A DNA stretch of 64,000 nucleotides from Rheum nobile (GCA_027886185.1 WOAB01000098.1:3162001-3226000); one strand, 5' to 3'. Shown: positions 9,250 to 20,122, numbered from the stretch's first letter. Program-made: numbers and translations. Notes: generated by a model not told the origin, from the letters alone.

Positions 9250-11096
9250 TGTGATACCCCGTATTTTTGTAAGGTTCTTTTGGGAATTTTGGAATTTTCC
9301 CGAGTACCCGTTTAGTACGTCGGATTTAATTCAGGTAGCTTGAGATATTCTGTAATGTGCTCTGTATCTGTAATATTTTTCTCAGTGAAATAAAATACAG
9401 ACGACGTGCTTCGAATGTTTATACGCGTTCGCGTACGATAATTTTTATCCCGGGTTAATGTCTTGCTCATCCAAAAAGCTGAATGGGCGGGAAAAGGCAA
9501 AACGACGACCGCCGTACAGTCACGGCGCCCGCCGTCGCTGGGCCCGATGTGTCAGGCCGTCGTCTCCTACGCTGGGCTCGCCAGAGCTAGGAACGGCGAC
9601 CGCCGTATGCCCGCTGTAGGCAAAGTCGCGGCGCCCGCCGTGATTACCCAGAGGTCTTTAACCGATGGTCGCCGGCGTGGTTCTGGCAAGCGCCGAACTA
9701 GCTTTCATAGGCCCATCTTCGTGCTCCCGATGCTTTGGCTATAAAAGGAAGTGTTAGGGAAGGGATTTGAGCCATCCCAAACATCGAACCTCTGCCAAAT
9801 TTTCGTGTCGTCGGAGTTGTGTTTCGCCGGAGTTCGGAAGCTCTCGTCGGTGTCGTTTGGTGGTGTTCCAGAAGCCCTTTTGAAGCCTTTTGGTTGCCTT
9901 TGGAGGTCAGAACCCAGGCAAGGCATAAAGGGGTCGAAACGCGCATCATTTGGGTGAGTTTTCTCGCCGCTTCTATCGTCTGAGTTCTTCACGGCGACCG
10001 TCGCGTTCTTCACAGCGACCACCGTGATGAACTGCGGCGACCGCCGCCAAGAACGGCGACCGCCGCCAAGAACAGCGACCGCCGCCAGTGCCCAGAATGC
10101 CTTCGTGGCTTTGGCTTGGTTGGTTCTGGTCGTGGCGTCTTTCCTTTCGTTCTCTTTCGTCGTTTTTAGATTCGTACTGTGGTTATGTCGGATCTAACTT
10201 AGGGTTCCTTTTATGGGTCGACTCGAAGGTGTTTGTGCTAGCGGAGCTATAACCGTGTCGAGCCCGGAATCCCGTCGTTGTCGTAAGGCTTGTTTCTATT
10301 CTGCGGATTAAGGCAAGTGGCGGTTCGCTCTTGCTCATTCGTTCCATATTTACATTAATTATCAGTAGTTTATCTGAGTAATTAATTTGGAATGAATACT
10401 CTGTTTGTCTGGAAACGGCTTTGATAAACTGTTTTGAAAATCATATAATAGGTTGTATATATGTTAGAACAACGCTATTATCTGTAATCGCCTTTCGGGC
10501 CTTTATGTGGATTTATCCTGTAACTGTTATTGTGTTGTAACTGTTTAGTTAGCACTGTTAGATAGGAACGTTAATCGGACTCTGTCCAGTCGTTTCTTTA
10601 TAATCTGGTATCGGGGTGGCTCGTCTCCATCTGGTACTATTCTAAGATCATGATCGGTCTCTTTCACAAGTGTGTAGAGACAAGACACTTAGCTGGTGTC
10701 ACAAACCTTCCGGTGTACGTCACTCTCGACGAAACGTATACTAAGATGTGTCGTCCCAATGATGGGGTACACATGTAAAAGTCTAATAATGTGATGTGTG
10801 GTTTGTAATATAAATCAGATACGTGCTACTCGACGCACATAATTAATAAACCTTCGGCGAGTAGTGAAGCTAAGTTATAGTGCAGCTAGGAAAGCTCGTC
10901 TCGACTTTGATCATAGTACGTTCTCTTTCCAATCTGGATTCGCTGTATGCGATGAGGTTGGTCGTGAACCGAAGCATCTCAGTCAACTTTTAAATCATTG
11001 TTGTATGATTCTGTAAACATTCCATATTTGTCATAATTCCTTAAAGACTCATTTCCGTTGGAGTATTCTTTCGAGTCGATTTCTGTGAAGATTCAG
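9250..11096 (+). repeat. Element 1 3' LTR, truncated
   Basis: It begins TGTGATACCCC and matches the 5' LTR until GATTCAG at 11096, then switches to unrelated sequence. About 0.6 kb of the LTR end is missing. It differs from the 5' LTR at dozens of positions and has fewer GC-rich repeat units. The TATAAAA box is at 9740-9746. Confidence 0.9.
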
Positions 11097-11499
11097 ACGA
11101 ATTGCATTGATTGAAAAAGTGGTTGAATTCAGAAATACCCAGCCAGTAACAAAAGGGAAGGCCTTAGAAAAAGTGAATCAACAAGATCGAACAAAGAGTG
11201 CTCAAAAACTGATTTGGACGTGTTAAGATAAGTGATATTGCAACAAGTGTGTTCATTGTAAAGTGCAAGAGAGTTTAGTAGCTTCTTTGACGTTGCTTGA
11301 CTTAGTTTTTGCACAAGAACTTCAGATTCATTTGTGGTGTGTTTGCTTGTGTCTTTTGCTTTGCAATTGAGTCTAGGAACTCTAAGCCTACCCTACATAG
11401 GTTGCTTGCTTGGCTGAAAGTCTTGATTCTTGAATCAAGGTTTTAAGCTCTTACTAGCTTAGGTTCCATCGTTACGCCTTGTGTTCTTTATAGATTATT
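11097..11499 (+). mobile_element. Leader of element A
   Basis: Noncoding sequence upstream of the element A gag-like ORF. It abuts the broken LTR at 11096. No primer binding site could be identified with confidence. It belongs to element A because the ORF that starts near 11500 follows without interruption. Confidence 0.5.
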
Positions 11500-11694
11500 G
11501 TGTTGGGCTGTTGCTTGTTGAGTCTTATTGTCAAGGATATCGCCAATGGAGCCCTAAGACAAGAACTAAGGGAGATGTCTAGCATAGGCCGCATGTCCCA
11601 AAGGGAATTCTGGTACTATCGGGCCTATGGAGCTTCATATAGGGAGACTCGACAACGTACTCATCGAAAATCTAACCCATACATGAGGTACGAG
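11500..11694 (+). pseudogene. Gag-like ORF of element A, 5' part
   Basis: The frame runs IVKDIANGALRQELREMSSI, then the REFWYYRAYGASYRE segment, and stops at the LTR insertion after codon GAG (11692-11694). It resumes in the same frame at TCT 14800 once the LTR, SINEs and duplicated ACGAG are removed. I do not see a canonical Retrotrans_gag capsid core in this part; the protein is basic and Tyr-rich. Confidence 0.6.
11690..11694 (+). repeat. Target site duplication ACGAG (left copy)
   Basis: ACGAG here and at 14795-14799 flank the solo LTR plus SINE cluster. The same ACGAG stands before the full-length element's LTR at 112-116. Confidence 0.85.
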
Positions 11695-14158
11695 TGTGAT
11701 ACCCCGTATTTTTGTAAGGTTATTTTGGGAATTTTGGAATTTTCCCGAGTACCCGTTTAGTACGTCGGATTTAATTCAGGTAGCTTGAGACATTCTGTAA
11801 TGTGCTATGTATCTGTAATATTTTTCTCAGTGAAATAAAATACAGACGACGTGCTTCGAATGTTTATACGCGTTCGCGTACGATAATTTTTATCCCGGGT
11901 TAATGTCTTACTCATCCAAAAAGCTGAATGGGCAGGAAAAGGCAAAACGGCGACCGCCGTACAGTCATGGCGCCCGCCGTCGCTGGGCCCGATGTGTCAG
12001 GCCATCGTCTCCTACGCTGGGCTCGCCAGAGCTAGGAACGGTGACTGCCGTAATTACGGCGCCCGCCGTAGGCAAAGTCGCGGCGCCCGCCGTAGGCAAA
12101 GTCGCGACGCCTGCCGTGATTACCCAGAGGTCTTTAACCGATGGTCGCCGACGTGGTTCTGGCAAGCGCCGAACTAGCTTTCATAGGCCCATCTTCGTGC
12201 TCCCGATGCTTTGGCTATAAAAGGAAGTGTTGGGGAAGGGATTTGAGCCATCCCAAACACCGAACCTCTGCCAAATTTTCGTGTCGTCGGAGTTGTGTTT
12301 CGCCGGAGTTCGGAAGCTCTCGTCGGTGTCATTTGGTGGTGTTCCAGAAGCCCTTTTGAAGCCTTTTGGTTGCCTTTGGAGGTCAGAACCCAGGCAAGGC
12401 ATAAAGGGGTCGAAACACGCATCATTTGGGTGAGTTTTCTCGCCGCTTCTGTCGTCTGAGTTCTTCACGGCGACCGTCGCGTTCTTCACGGCGACCGCCG
12501 TGATGAACTGCGGCGACCGCCGCCAAGAACGGAGACCGCCGCCAAGAACTGCGACCGCCGCCAGTGCCCAGAATGCCTTCGTGGCTTTGGCTTGGTTGGT
12601 TCTGGTCGTGGCGTCTTTCCTTTCGTTCTCTTTCGTCGTTTTTAGATTCGTACTGTGGTTATGTCGGATCTAACTTAGGGTTCCTTTTATGGGTCGACTC
12701 GAAGGTGTTTGTGCTAGCGGAGCTATAACCGTGTCGAGCCCGGAATCCCATCGTTGTCGTAAGGCTTGTTTCTATTCTGCGGATTAAGGCAAGTGGCGGT
12801 TCGCTCTTGCTCATTCGTTCCATATTTAAATTAATTATCAGTAGTTTATCTGAGTAATTAATTTGGAATGAATACTCTGTTTGTCTGGAAACGGCTTTGA
12901 TAAACTGTTTTGAAAATCATATAATAGGTTGTATATCTATTAGAACAACGCTATTATCTGTAATCGCCTTTCGGGTCTTTATGTGGATTTATCCTGTAAC
13001 TGTTATTGTGCTGTAACTGTTTAGTTAGCACTGTTAGATAGGAACGTTACTCGGACTCTGTCCAGTCGTTTCTTTATAATCTGGTATCGGGGTGGCTCGT
13101 CTCCATCTGGTACTATTCTAAGATCATGATCAGTCTCTTTCACAAGTGTGTAGAGACAGGACACTTAGCTGGTGTCACAAATTTTCCAGTGTACGTCACT
13201 CTCGACGAAACGTATACTAAGATGTGTCGTCCCAATGATGGGGTACACATGTAAAAGTCTAATAATGTGATGTGTGGTTTGTAATATAAATCAGATAAGT
13301 GCTACTCGACGCACATAATTAATAAACCTTCGGCGAGTAGTGCAGCTAAGTTATAGTACAGCTGGGAAAGCTCGTCTCGACTTTGATCATACTACGTTCT
13401 CTTTCCAATCTGGATTCGCTGTATGCGATGAGGTTGGTCGTGAACCGAAGCATCTCAGTCAATTTTTAAATCATTGTTGTATGATTCTGTAAACATTCCA
13501 TATTTGTCATAATTCCTTAAAGACTCATTTCCGTTGGAGTCTTCTTTCGAGTCAATTTCTGTGAAGATTCAGTCTTCCAGAATCTTCTCTTGTGCATACC
13601 TCTTGTCTATTCCAGTAGGAGTATGATGGTTGACTATCGTCATCGATTATTATTCGAGAAGCGATGAGTCTAACCTAATACGATTGCTTCGAACCATTCT
13701 GCTTTGTACCCTTGCTAGTCTATTCAAGTAGACTAACCCACGAACTTTGTTCTCTGCATGTGGGCTGGTGTCATCCGTTCGATTCGGCACATCAGATCGA
13801 AAGTAGCTCAGAAGAATAGAAGGACTATGGAGTCGACGGTGGTTTTTGAACGTTTTAATTATTTCTTTAATTAGGTTGAGATCTTTTGGACAATGACTTT
13901 AGTTGTAATGTGCTTTATAAGACTTCCGCTGTATTTGGTTTAAACTCTGTGTTGGCCTATTCGGGATTGGGTTGTAATCCCGTAACTCATGTTTCTTTAA
14001 CAATGTTATGTTTGGGATTGAATGCTTTGATCATTATGTATCATTTGTATTTCATAAATTGTATTTAAACGGTAAAGCCTTGGGTGATCTCGGTAAGGAA
14101 CACTGGGGTCACTGGCGGTAATACCTTTCCAAAAGGGTTAAGTTTTGGGGGTGTTACA
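11695..14158 (+). mobile_element. Solo LTR of the element 1 family
   Basis: It starts TGTGATACC and ends GGTGTTACA, 2464 bp, with TATAAAA at 12216-12222. Aligned at a fixed offset of 11578 to the LTR at 117-2892, it shows only a couple of substitutions plus absence of the 312 bp duplication. The 3' LTR at 9250 is much more different. No primer binding site follows, so it is a solo LTR, interrupted in its last bases by SINE insertion. Its flank on the left is identical to that of element 1. Confidence 0.88.
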
Positions 14159-14787
14159 GAGCACAATTGGTATCAAGGTGCTTAGGCGCTTGATAAAGGG
14201 TGGAGAGGTCGCGTGTTCAACTCTCACCAACAACCTACCCGTGTTAGGGGGAAGGGTTGGGGTATACGGTCTGCAGGCCTATTAAGGATGGCAGTGTCGG
14301 GGTGTCTGTCAGGCCCGTTGTTGGCAAGGCTAGGCACCAACATAAAGTGTACTTTTTTTGTAACATACCAGGCCAAGCTACCCCAGCCACCAAGCCACCC
14401 AGCCACCCAACGGTGCCGGTGCCGGTACTGGTACCGCCTGGATGTCCAAGGGCATGCAATCCACACACCCAACCCTTCCCCCATTTAAATGGGTAGGTTG
14501 TTGCCCACGGGGATCGAACCCGGGACCTTTTAGATACAAGGGCAATGCCTTACCACTTGTATCACCAATTGTGCTGCAGTGCAATTGGTGATACAAGTGG
14601 TAAGGCATTGCCCTTGTATCTAAAAGGTCCCGGGTTTGATCCCCGTGGGAAACAACCTACCCATTTAAATGGGGGAAGGGTTGGGTGTGTGGGCTGCATG
14701 CCCTTGGACATCCAGGCGGCACCAGTACCGGCGCCGACACCGTTGGGTGGCTGGGCGGCTTGGTGGCTGGGGTAGCTTGGCCTGGGA
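14159..14787. mobile_element. Cluster of three tRNA-derived SINE units, two in inverted orientation
   Basis: Three related units: forward (14159 to about 14361), reverse (about 14362-14570) and forward (about 14572-14787). Each starts near ACAATTGGT(GA)TACAAG (A-box-like) and has a B-box-like GGTTTGATCCC or GTGTTCAACTC. Each then runs through CAACCTACCC to GGCCTGG. The cluster lies between two copies of TGTTACA (14152-14158 and 14788-14794), consistent with a 7 bp SINE-type target duplication in the LTR terminus. The family name is not known to me. Confidence 0.65.
14362..14787. repeat. Near-perfect inverted repeat with arms of about 210 bp
   Basis: The reverse SINE and the third SINE are mirror images around GTGCTGCAGTGC near 14572. 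The arms share the block CCATTTAAATGGG, the GGGATCGAACCCGGGACC segment and its complement. An RNA crossing it would fold into a long hairpin. Confidence 0.85.
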
Positions 14788-14794
14788 TGTTACA

Positions 14795-15621
14795 ACGAGT
14801 CTAATCCCTATTTTTACAACTCTCACTATTATTCTGCAAACCATTATGTGCAGCCTAAGGGAGCCTATGGTTCACCTAAATCGCATAATAGCACACCCCA
14901 GAGAAGAGAAAGAGTGCCTCCACCGCCTCGGGTTAGAGCACGTGACATTGTATGTGTCATGTGTGATGGGCGAGGTCACTTGGCTGGAATATGTCCAAAC
15001 TAATACTACACTTACAAAGATGAAGGGTCCTTTGAGAGTGAAGTCTTGGTTGCTTCTTGTAAGAATGAAGACGTTCAAATTAGTCCTTGTGCTAGCCATA
15101 CTTCTCAAGTTAAAGAGGCTGAAGAGGATCTGCCTAAGGTTCTTGATGCCAAAGAGAATTTGGCGGTTCAAGAATGGGACGTTTTAGCCAAGGACCTGGT
15201 TGAAGAAGAGTCTAAAGACGAGGATGTTCTTGCTACTGACCCTCCTTTGTCAATGGCCAACGGAGAGGAGCTTGAACCAAAGGAAAAACAGGAGGACGTT
15301 ATAGAAACATCTCTTTCGCCTACAAGGAGCAAGCATCAACCCACCATTGCGCGTAGCTCACTTAATTCTTTGGCTACTCCATGGATGGATGCAACACCTA
15401 TGGTTCCCTCGTACTTACCATTCTCACTCCAAGAAGAGGTCGTTGCCATGGATGTTAAGCCTTCCGAGGAAACATATTTTGGCCATGAAAAGGAGAAGAC
15501 TCATCTAAGGGAAGTATCACTTGTCTCTACTTTTCTTATTCCTTCCCCTTTGCTTGAATATGATTATTTTTCTAGGGGTAGAGAATCTCATGTGCGCGCT
15601 AAATTCTGTTTTTGCATGTAG
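14795..15621 (+). pseudogene. Gag-like ORF of element A, 3' part with zinc knuckle
   Basis: After the duplicated ACGAG the frame of 11500-11694 continues (SNPYFYNSHYYSANHYVQPK). It shows one C-x2-C-x4-H-x4-C knuckle (CVMCDGRGHLAGIC, 14953-14994). A TAA at 15001-15003 breaks it, after which the same frame runs to 15621 through an acidic segment (KEAEEDLPKV, ATPMVPSYLPF). The acidic half has a counterpart in element B (42174-42689: NATPM, PFPCQEE). No RT or integrase is present between the two element A landmarks, so this appears to be a non-autonomous element with a gag-only ORF. Confidence 0.6.
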
Positions 15622-15890
15622 AACTAGATACGCATGTGTGCATCATAGCTCTCATTCTCAATTCTTTTTGCAAGCTAGATATCTTGTTCAATGCATTACT
15701 TTTGTAGATAAATATGTCATGTGTATACTATGTTCCATCATTAAGCACATATTTAGAAAGAAATTGGGCAATACTTGTGCATGGAGGTTCATTCATGGAC
15801 ATTCTATAGATCCAAGTAGGTTTGCTATCACATTTCCTTCTTTCTTATGTATGTCTTGATACCTCACTTCCATAGTTTGCGTTTGTGCAG
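15622..15890 (+). other. Element A interval without a gene
   Basis: AT-rich, no conserved domain in any frame. It joins the gag-like ORF to the pol-tail remnant; pol appears to have been deleted here. Confidence 0.4.
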
Positions 15891-15892
15891 AT

Positions 15893-16260
15893 TCAAGTGA
15901 GTTAAGACTCTTTCTAGAAGCGCATTCAGAGTCGAGGACGAATCCTTTCGAAGGGGGAGAGGATGATGTGACCCTGGGTCCCATCAAGAGCACCAAGAAA
16001 GCCCGGACTTCCAAGATGGCTCAAGAAGAGCGAGGATAGTCTAGTGAAGGCCAAGACCAAGACGAAGAGCTTCCTCCCGGGGCTATCACAAGGGCTCGAG
16101 TCAAGCATATTCAAATGGAGCTCAAGAAGGGTCTCTTGAGCATTGAAGCCCTCACAAGCCTTGAAGCCCTCAATCAAGCCTCTAATGAGCTCGTTTCTCT
16201 TATTGTGGCGCGTCCGAGTGCACGATTTGTGTTTTTGTTTTTCATATGGGTTGATGACAT
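15893..16260 (+). pseudogene. Gypsy pol C-terminal tail in element A
   Basis: The frame reads SESRTNPFEGGEDDV and, after a stop, GAITRARVKHIQMELKKG. Tails of the form SRxNPFxxGGEDD followed by GPxTRARxK are characteristic of the end of Reina-like gypsy polyproteins just before the 3' LTR. Its presence a few hundred bases after the gag-like ORF shows that the whole PR-RT-IN block is missing. Confidence 0.65.
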
Positions 16261-16900
16261 TTTTAGACATTGGTTTAGTTGTTTTTACATTTAAATTTGG
16301 GTTTGCCTTTGTAAGGCTTTATGGGCCTTAATGGGCCGCAACTTGTATTTTCCTTAGTATTTTTCTTTTTGGTTTTTGGCCTTTATAAGGCAGCCACTCT
16401 TCATTTTGGGAAAACAACGTTTAATCAGATTATCCAAAACAATTAGTGAATTTCAAAAACGCTATCTTTTGTGAAAAATGAGTTCTTCATTCTTCCTTGC
16501 TTGTGTGTTGAATCAAGCCCTTGTTGCTTGTTCATTGAGTGAGTTACATCTCAAGGAGCAATCAACCTTGTTCTCCCTTTGTTGGTGAGTTACACCTAAC
16601 CAAGAAGAACCCTATCCGTCATTCATGCTTCCACCTCCATCCTTGCATCTTCAACAACGCATCCATCCTCCATTGATCCATCATCACGTCCCTCATCATC
16701 ATCCTCTTCAATCCTTCATCATCAGGCCGTGTTCATCATAAAAAATCCATAAAAACTGAAGATGCTCCTTTTTGTTCAAATCTGAGATCTAGATCAACCG
16801 GGGCTTCAACGAGCGATTTCCTTGCACCGAGTCTTAACTTATCCTTGCGTGTATCACGATGCAATGATTAAAGTTGCTATGGTTTCTGAGAGCTTGACAT
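16261..16900 (+). repeat. Probable 3' LTR of element A
   Basis: It follows the pol tail. A TATA-like TTTATAAGG (about 16382-16390) lies in an AT-rich U3-like stretch, followed by a C/T-rich region with CATCCATC repeats. The left boundary may be TGATGACATT near 16250. I could not find the matching 5' LTR, so the limits are uncertain. Confidence 0.4.
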
Positions 16901-17452
16901 ATGTACCACGACAACTTGTTTAGTCGATGTCGGGTCGAATTTAGAGTCAATAAGCTAATTGGGCTTTTAGGCCAAGTATTCAAGTCAACCATGTAGGCTA
17001 TAGGGGCCATCCTCCTTCAATTGAAGCAACTCAATTGTTCGTACAAAGGCGCGGGAAGACGATGCCTTTTTGGCTCGCACCGGCGTCGCCTAGAAGAGGC
17101 GAATCCTTTGGCACGACAATGTCAAGGTAGCAACACGGTCGCAGGGTTGGTGTCGGACATAATGTCATCCGACGCGGACAAGCATGCCTGACAAGCGGAC
17201 TCCTATGTTTTTTGTTAAAAAACAAAGGTGGGTTTGGAAGCTCGGGTCGTCTTGGTGAACAAACTTGAGATTCAATCACCATGATTGTGTATGGGATGAA
17301 GCTAGGGGTTTGGGTGATGCAACTGATGCCTAGTGGGAAATGAGATCACATGTAATTATATGAGTAGTATTATAGCTTTTATAATTGTCATCTTTTACAC
17401 GAACACATAATTCTTCCCATACGTAAACAAGAGTGGGGAAATACAAGAAATT
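16901..17452. other. Interval without a recognisable gene
   Basis: No conserved domain or repeat structure that I can name. A GC-richer patch at about 17040-17190 differs from its AT-rich surroundings and may be another repeat fragment. Confidence 0.3.
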
Positions 17453-17850
17453 ATGCCATCAAGGTGTGCCCGACGAGATGTTCAATTATGGGATTCGATT
17501 TATGATGATTGGCAGTGGCTGAACATGAAGAGATCACGCATGATGAACTTACTGACGGATATTTTTGTCATATCGGGGATGATGAATGATGCAATCATGC
17601 CTATGTCACATCAAGATCTAGAGAAGCTAGCACCAAAGGAAGCACCATCAAGACCAACTACGCATTCAGTCACACACACAGACACACAAGAGAAAGTCAA
17701 ACCAGCTGGATCTATCACTCGTGCATGAGCTCGACAATTACTTCTAGATATCCAAGACTATCTTTGGAACCAGAGTGTGCCGAATCAAGAGGAGGTTAAA
17801 CTAGTGATGATGATCTGCGGCTGTGACACAACGCCAACAACATTAGGGTT
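17453..17850 (+). pseudogene. Probable gypsy pol tail fragment
   Basis: The open frame ends with AGSITRA followed by a stop and RQLLLDIQDYL. The (G/A)xITRA pattern resembles the pol tail seen at 16110, 45105 and 63270 (minus). The upstream residues (RRDVQLWDSIYDDWQWLN) are not recognised. Confidence 0.35.
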
Positions 17851-18039
17851 TCTCCAAACCTCCACAACTGACTTCGACCTTGAGTGCCAATGATGCCTAT
17901 CCTAAAGATATGGCCAGTAAGTGACGCCCACCAAGTTTGGGAGCAATTGAAGAATAAGTGTCGGGAGGAATCCACAAGGAAGAAGCTGCGGCCGCACCGG
18001 CGTCGATGTCTAAGACTGTCCAAAGGCACAATTTCGATT

Positions 18040-18612
18040 TCTTCGTGCATTTAGGGTGATCTTTGGGTATGTGAGGGATTTTGGACTTATGTAGCTCGTG
18101 TCCAATATTCAGGCCTATTGGAGTTATGAGGAGGAAGTTAGGCTTGTTTCAAGAACCTAGAGGATTAGGGTTTTAGGAGAACATTTGACTATTTAAGTAT
18201 TTAGTTGTTTCATTTCTTAGGCAGCTTTTGATTATATGGAATTTGTACTTTTGTCTTTGACCATCGTTAATCTTAAGCTCTTTGTTCTTGAGTGTTAGAA
18301 TCATGGTGCGTAATATCCAAGCTTTCTTATACTTGTGTGTTTTGGTGTGTAATATCCAAAGCAAGGTAATTACGCTTGGGTGAGCAATATCCCTCGCTTG
18401 AATTATCATATTCTTTAATCTCTTGCTGATTCATATCCAAGAGAGGATAGTTGCTTATCCCTTTTCATTTTTTTGCATTCTTAAACACAAAAACCACCAA
18501 AAAGAACCAATCTTGCGCTTGTCTTGTTGTCCAATCAAGAAGCCTAAAGAAAGCAGCCATACAAGTGACTTGTCCTCGAACCTAAGCGCGAATCCTTAGG
18601 GAAATCACATCA
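18040..18612 (+). repeat. Probable 5' LTR end region of element D
   Basis: It has LTR character: a possible TATA at ACTATTTAAGTATTTAG (about 18189), a run of AATATCC repeats, and an end at AATCACATCA immediately followed by TTTGGTATCAGA, a tRNA-Met-type primer binding site (18613-18624). The left boundary is not determined. Confidence 0.5.
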
Positions 18613-19157
18613 TTTGGTATCAGATCTTGCTTGAGCTAAGTCTAAAAACCTTGCGTGTCTTGATTTCAAATTCTAAAGATTGTGTTGATCCTACCCTACC
18701 TTGCGAGAAGGAGGCTGAATTATACTTTGGCAAGGGGGCTGCGAAAATCCTCTTATGACCCTACAAACTTCATCCAAAGCCCTACAAAGAGCGGTAATCC
18801 CAAGCCGTGTGAATCACATCCTCCAACCGTCCAACCTTAGAGTGTGCAGCCGTGCCTTACGTGACTTGTCCTCGAACCTAAGCGGGGATCCTTAGGGGAA
18901 TCACATCATTTGGTATCAGAGATTGCTTGAGGTAAGTCTAAAAACCTTGTGTGTCTTGATTTCAAATTCTAAAGATTGTGTTGATCCTACCCTACCTTGC
19001 GAGAAGGGGGCTGAGATTTTCTTTGGCAATGGGGATGCGGAAATCCTCTTGTGACCATACAAACTTCATCCGAAGTCCTACAAAGAGCGGCGATCCCACG
19101 CCGTGTGAATCACATCCTCCAACCGTCCAACATTAGAGTGTGCAGTCGTGCCTTACG
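18565..19157 (+). repeat. 296 bp tandem duplication containing LTR end and primer binding site
   Basis: The unit starting GTGACTTGTCCTCGAACC begins at 18565 and at 18861. Each copy contains the LTR end AATCACATCA and TTTGGTATCAGA, then the same leader with CCTACCCTACCTTGCGAGAAG. The second copy keeps the better PBS (TGGTATCAGAGA). The element therefore has two primer binding sites in tandem. Confidence 0.85.
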
Positions 19158-19415
19158 CGCCAAGCCACCAAATTGAACTGCCACTATCATATTTTGGCGT
19201 GAGGAAAGGGGGTGGAATGGGTTGCAAAGAAAGGAAGAAGGCCGAGAGGAATCCACTTGCCACGCTTTGGCCCCCAAGAAACAACCAAATCTTGGTATAT
19301 CTTATCTTTTGTAACAACTTTATCCTATCTTTTGGTTGTTAGCACTTTAAGATAAATATTCTATCTTGTAGATTTGATAAGATTAGATTTTGTTGGGATT
19401 TAATTATATCTTTTG
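19158..19415 (+). mobile_element. Element D leader, left of the CACTA insertion
   Basis: Noncoding, ending TTTTGGTA. The sequence resumes after the CACTA element at 23499 with TTAATATTTTCTTG. AT-rich with repeated TATCTT words on both sides of the insertion. Confidence 0.5.
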
Positions 19416-19418
19416 GTA
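19416..19418 (+). repeat. CACTA target site duplication GTA (left)
   Basis: GTA at 19416-19418 and again at 23496-23498 directly flank the terminal inverted repeats. A 3 bp duplication is diagnostic for CACTA elements. Confidence 0.8.
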
Positions 19419-20122
19419 CATTATCACAAAAATGCAATTTTAACCCGTTACATAATAACCCGGACGTCATATATTATGTATAATAGGGGGTCAAAACACT
19501 AATTTTTTTTTTAAAATTTTTTGCCATAATAATAGAAAATAACCAGGATATAAGGCAACACACTTGAGTTATTTAAGTACACAACAGTTTGAGCCATGTA
19601 CAAGAATAACCTGGGCATTTTTTTACTTGATATATCTAGGTTATTAGGTTGGACAATGCAAGAAAATAACTCGGATCTTGTTAATTGTACCACACTCGGG
19701 TTATTTTATTTTGAAATTTCAAAGTGTGAACAACATATATCCCGTATATAAGTACATCCGGTGTATTAAATAAATTGGCGCGTATTATATATCCCGTGTT
19801 TTTGCAAGTTCGGGTTATTTAGTAATTTTAAAAGGCATCTTCAGATTCACCTTAGTCCTCTGACCCGATACATCTCTAAACCCTAATCATTTGTTGTCTT
19901 CTTTTTCTTCTTCGATTCAATTCTTGCAGCCTTTCGTCAAGCTACCACAAGAATAACCCTAATTTGCACTCAATTTCTCTCGTGGATTCCTTCATCTGTT
20001 GTTTTCTTGTTCGATTATTCATCCTCGTGTTGGCGGCTTAGTTCGAAGCCTCCTCATCAAAGCACCTCTTTCTTTCCCCAAATTTCCCCAATCAAGAAGG
20101 AATTGAACAGCTAGGGCGACCG

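Larger units (their letters stand above)
117..11096 (+). mobile_element. Element 1: Ty3/gypsy retrotransposon, Tekay/Del-like chromovirus
   Basis: The order is 5' LTR (117-2892), primer binding site (2897-2908), extra acidic ORF0 (3106-4017), gag-pol (4309-9213), polypurine tract (9237-9249) and 3' LTR (9250-11096). Pol order PR-RT-RNaseH-IN is that of Ty3/gypsy. The very long LTRs and a C-terminal chromodomain-like segment fit the Tekay/Del lineage. The 3' LTR stops abruptly at about 1.85 kb and joins unrelated sequence at 11097, so the right terminus is missing. ORF0 has one in-frame stop and gag-pol has four, so the copy cannot act autonomously. By eye the first 1.8 kb of the two LTRs differ by roughly 2 percent plus indels in a GC-rich repeat, suggesting an insertion that is not very old. 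Confidence 0.85.

Noticed and set aside
14500..14640. Possible tRNA genes (B-box-like sequences near GGTTTGATCCC)
   Set aside because: No cloverleaf or acceptor stem is visible; the boxes sit inside longer repeated units, as in tRNA-derived SINEs.
14213..14775. Several overlapping ORFs in the SINE cluster
   Set aside because: They overlap in several frames and mirror each other across the inverted repeat; they are by-products of the GC-rich SINE body.
17031..17282. Minus-strand ORF in a GC-richer patch
   Set aside because: No motif and no conservation evidence within the window.
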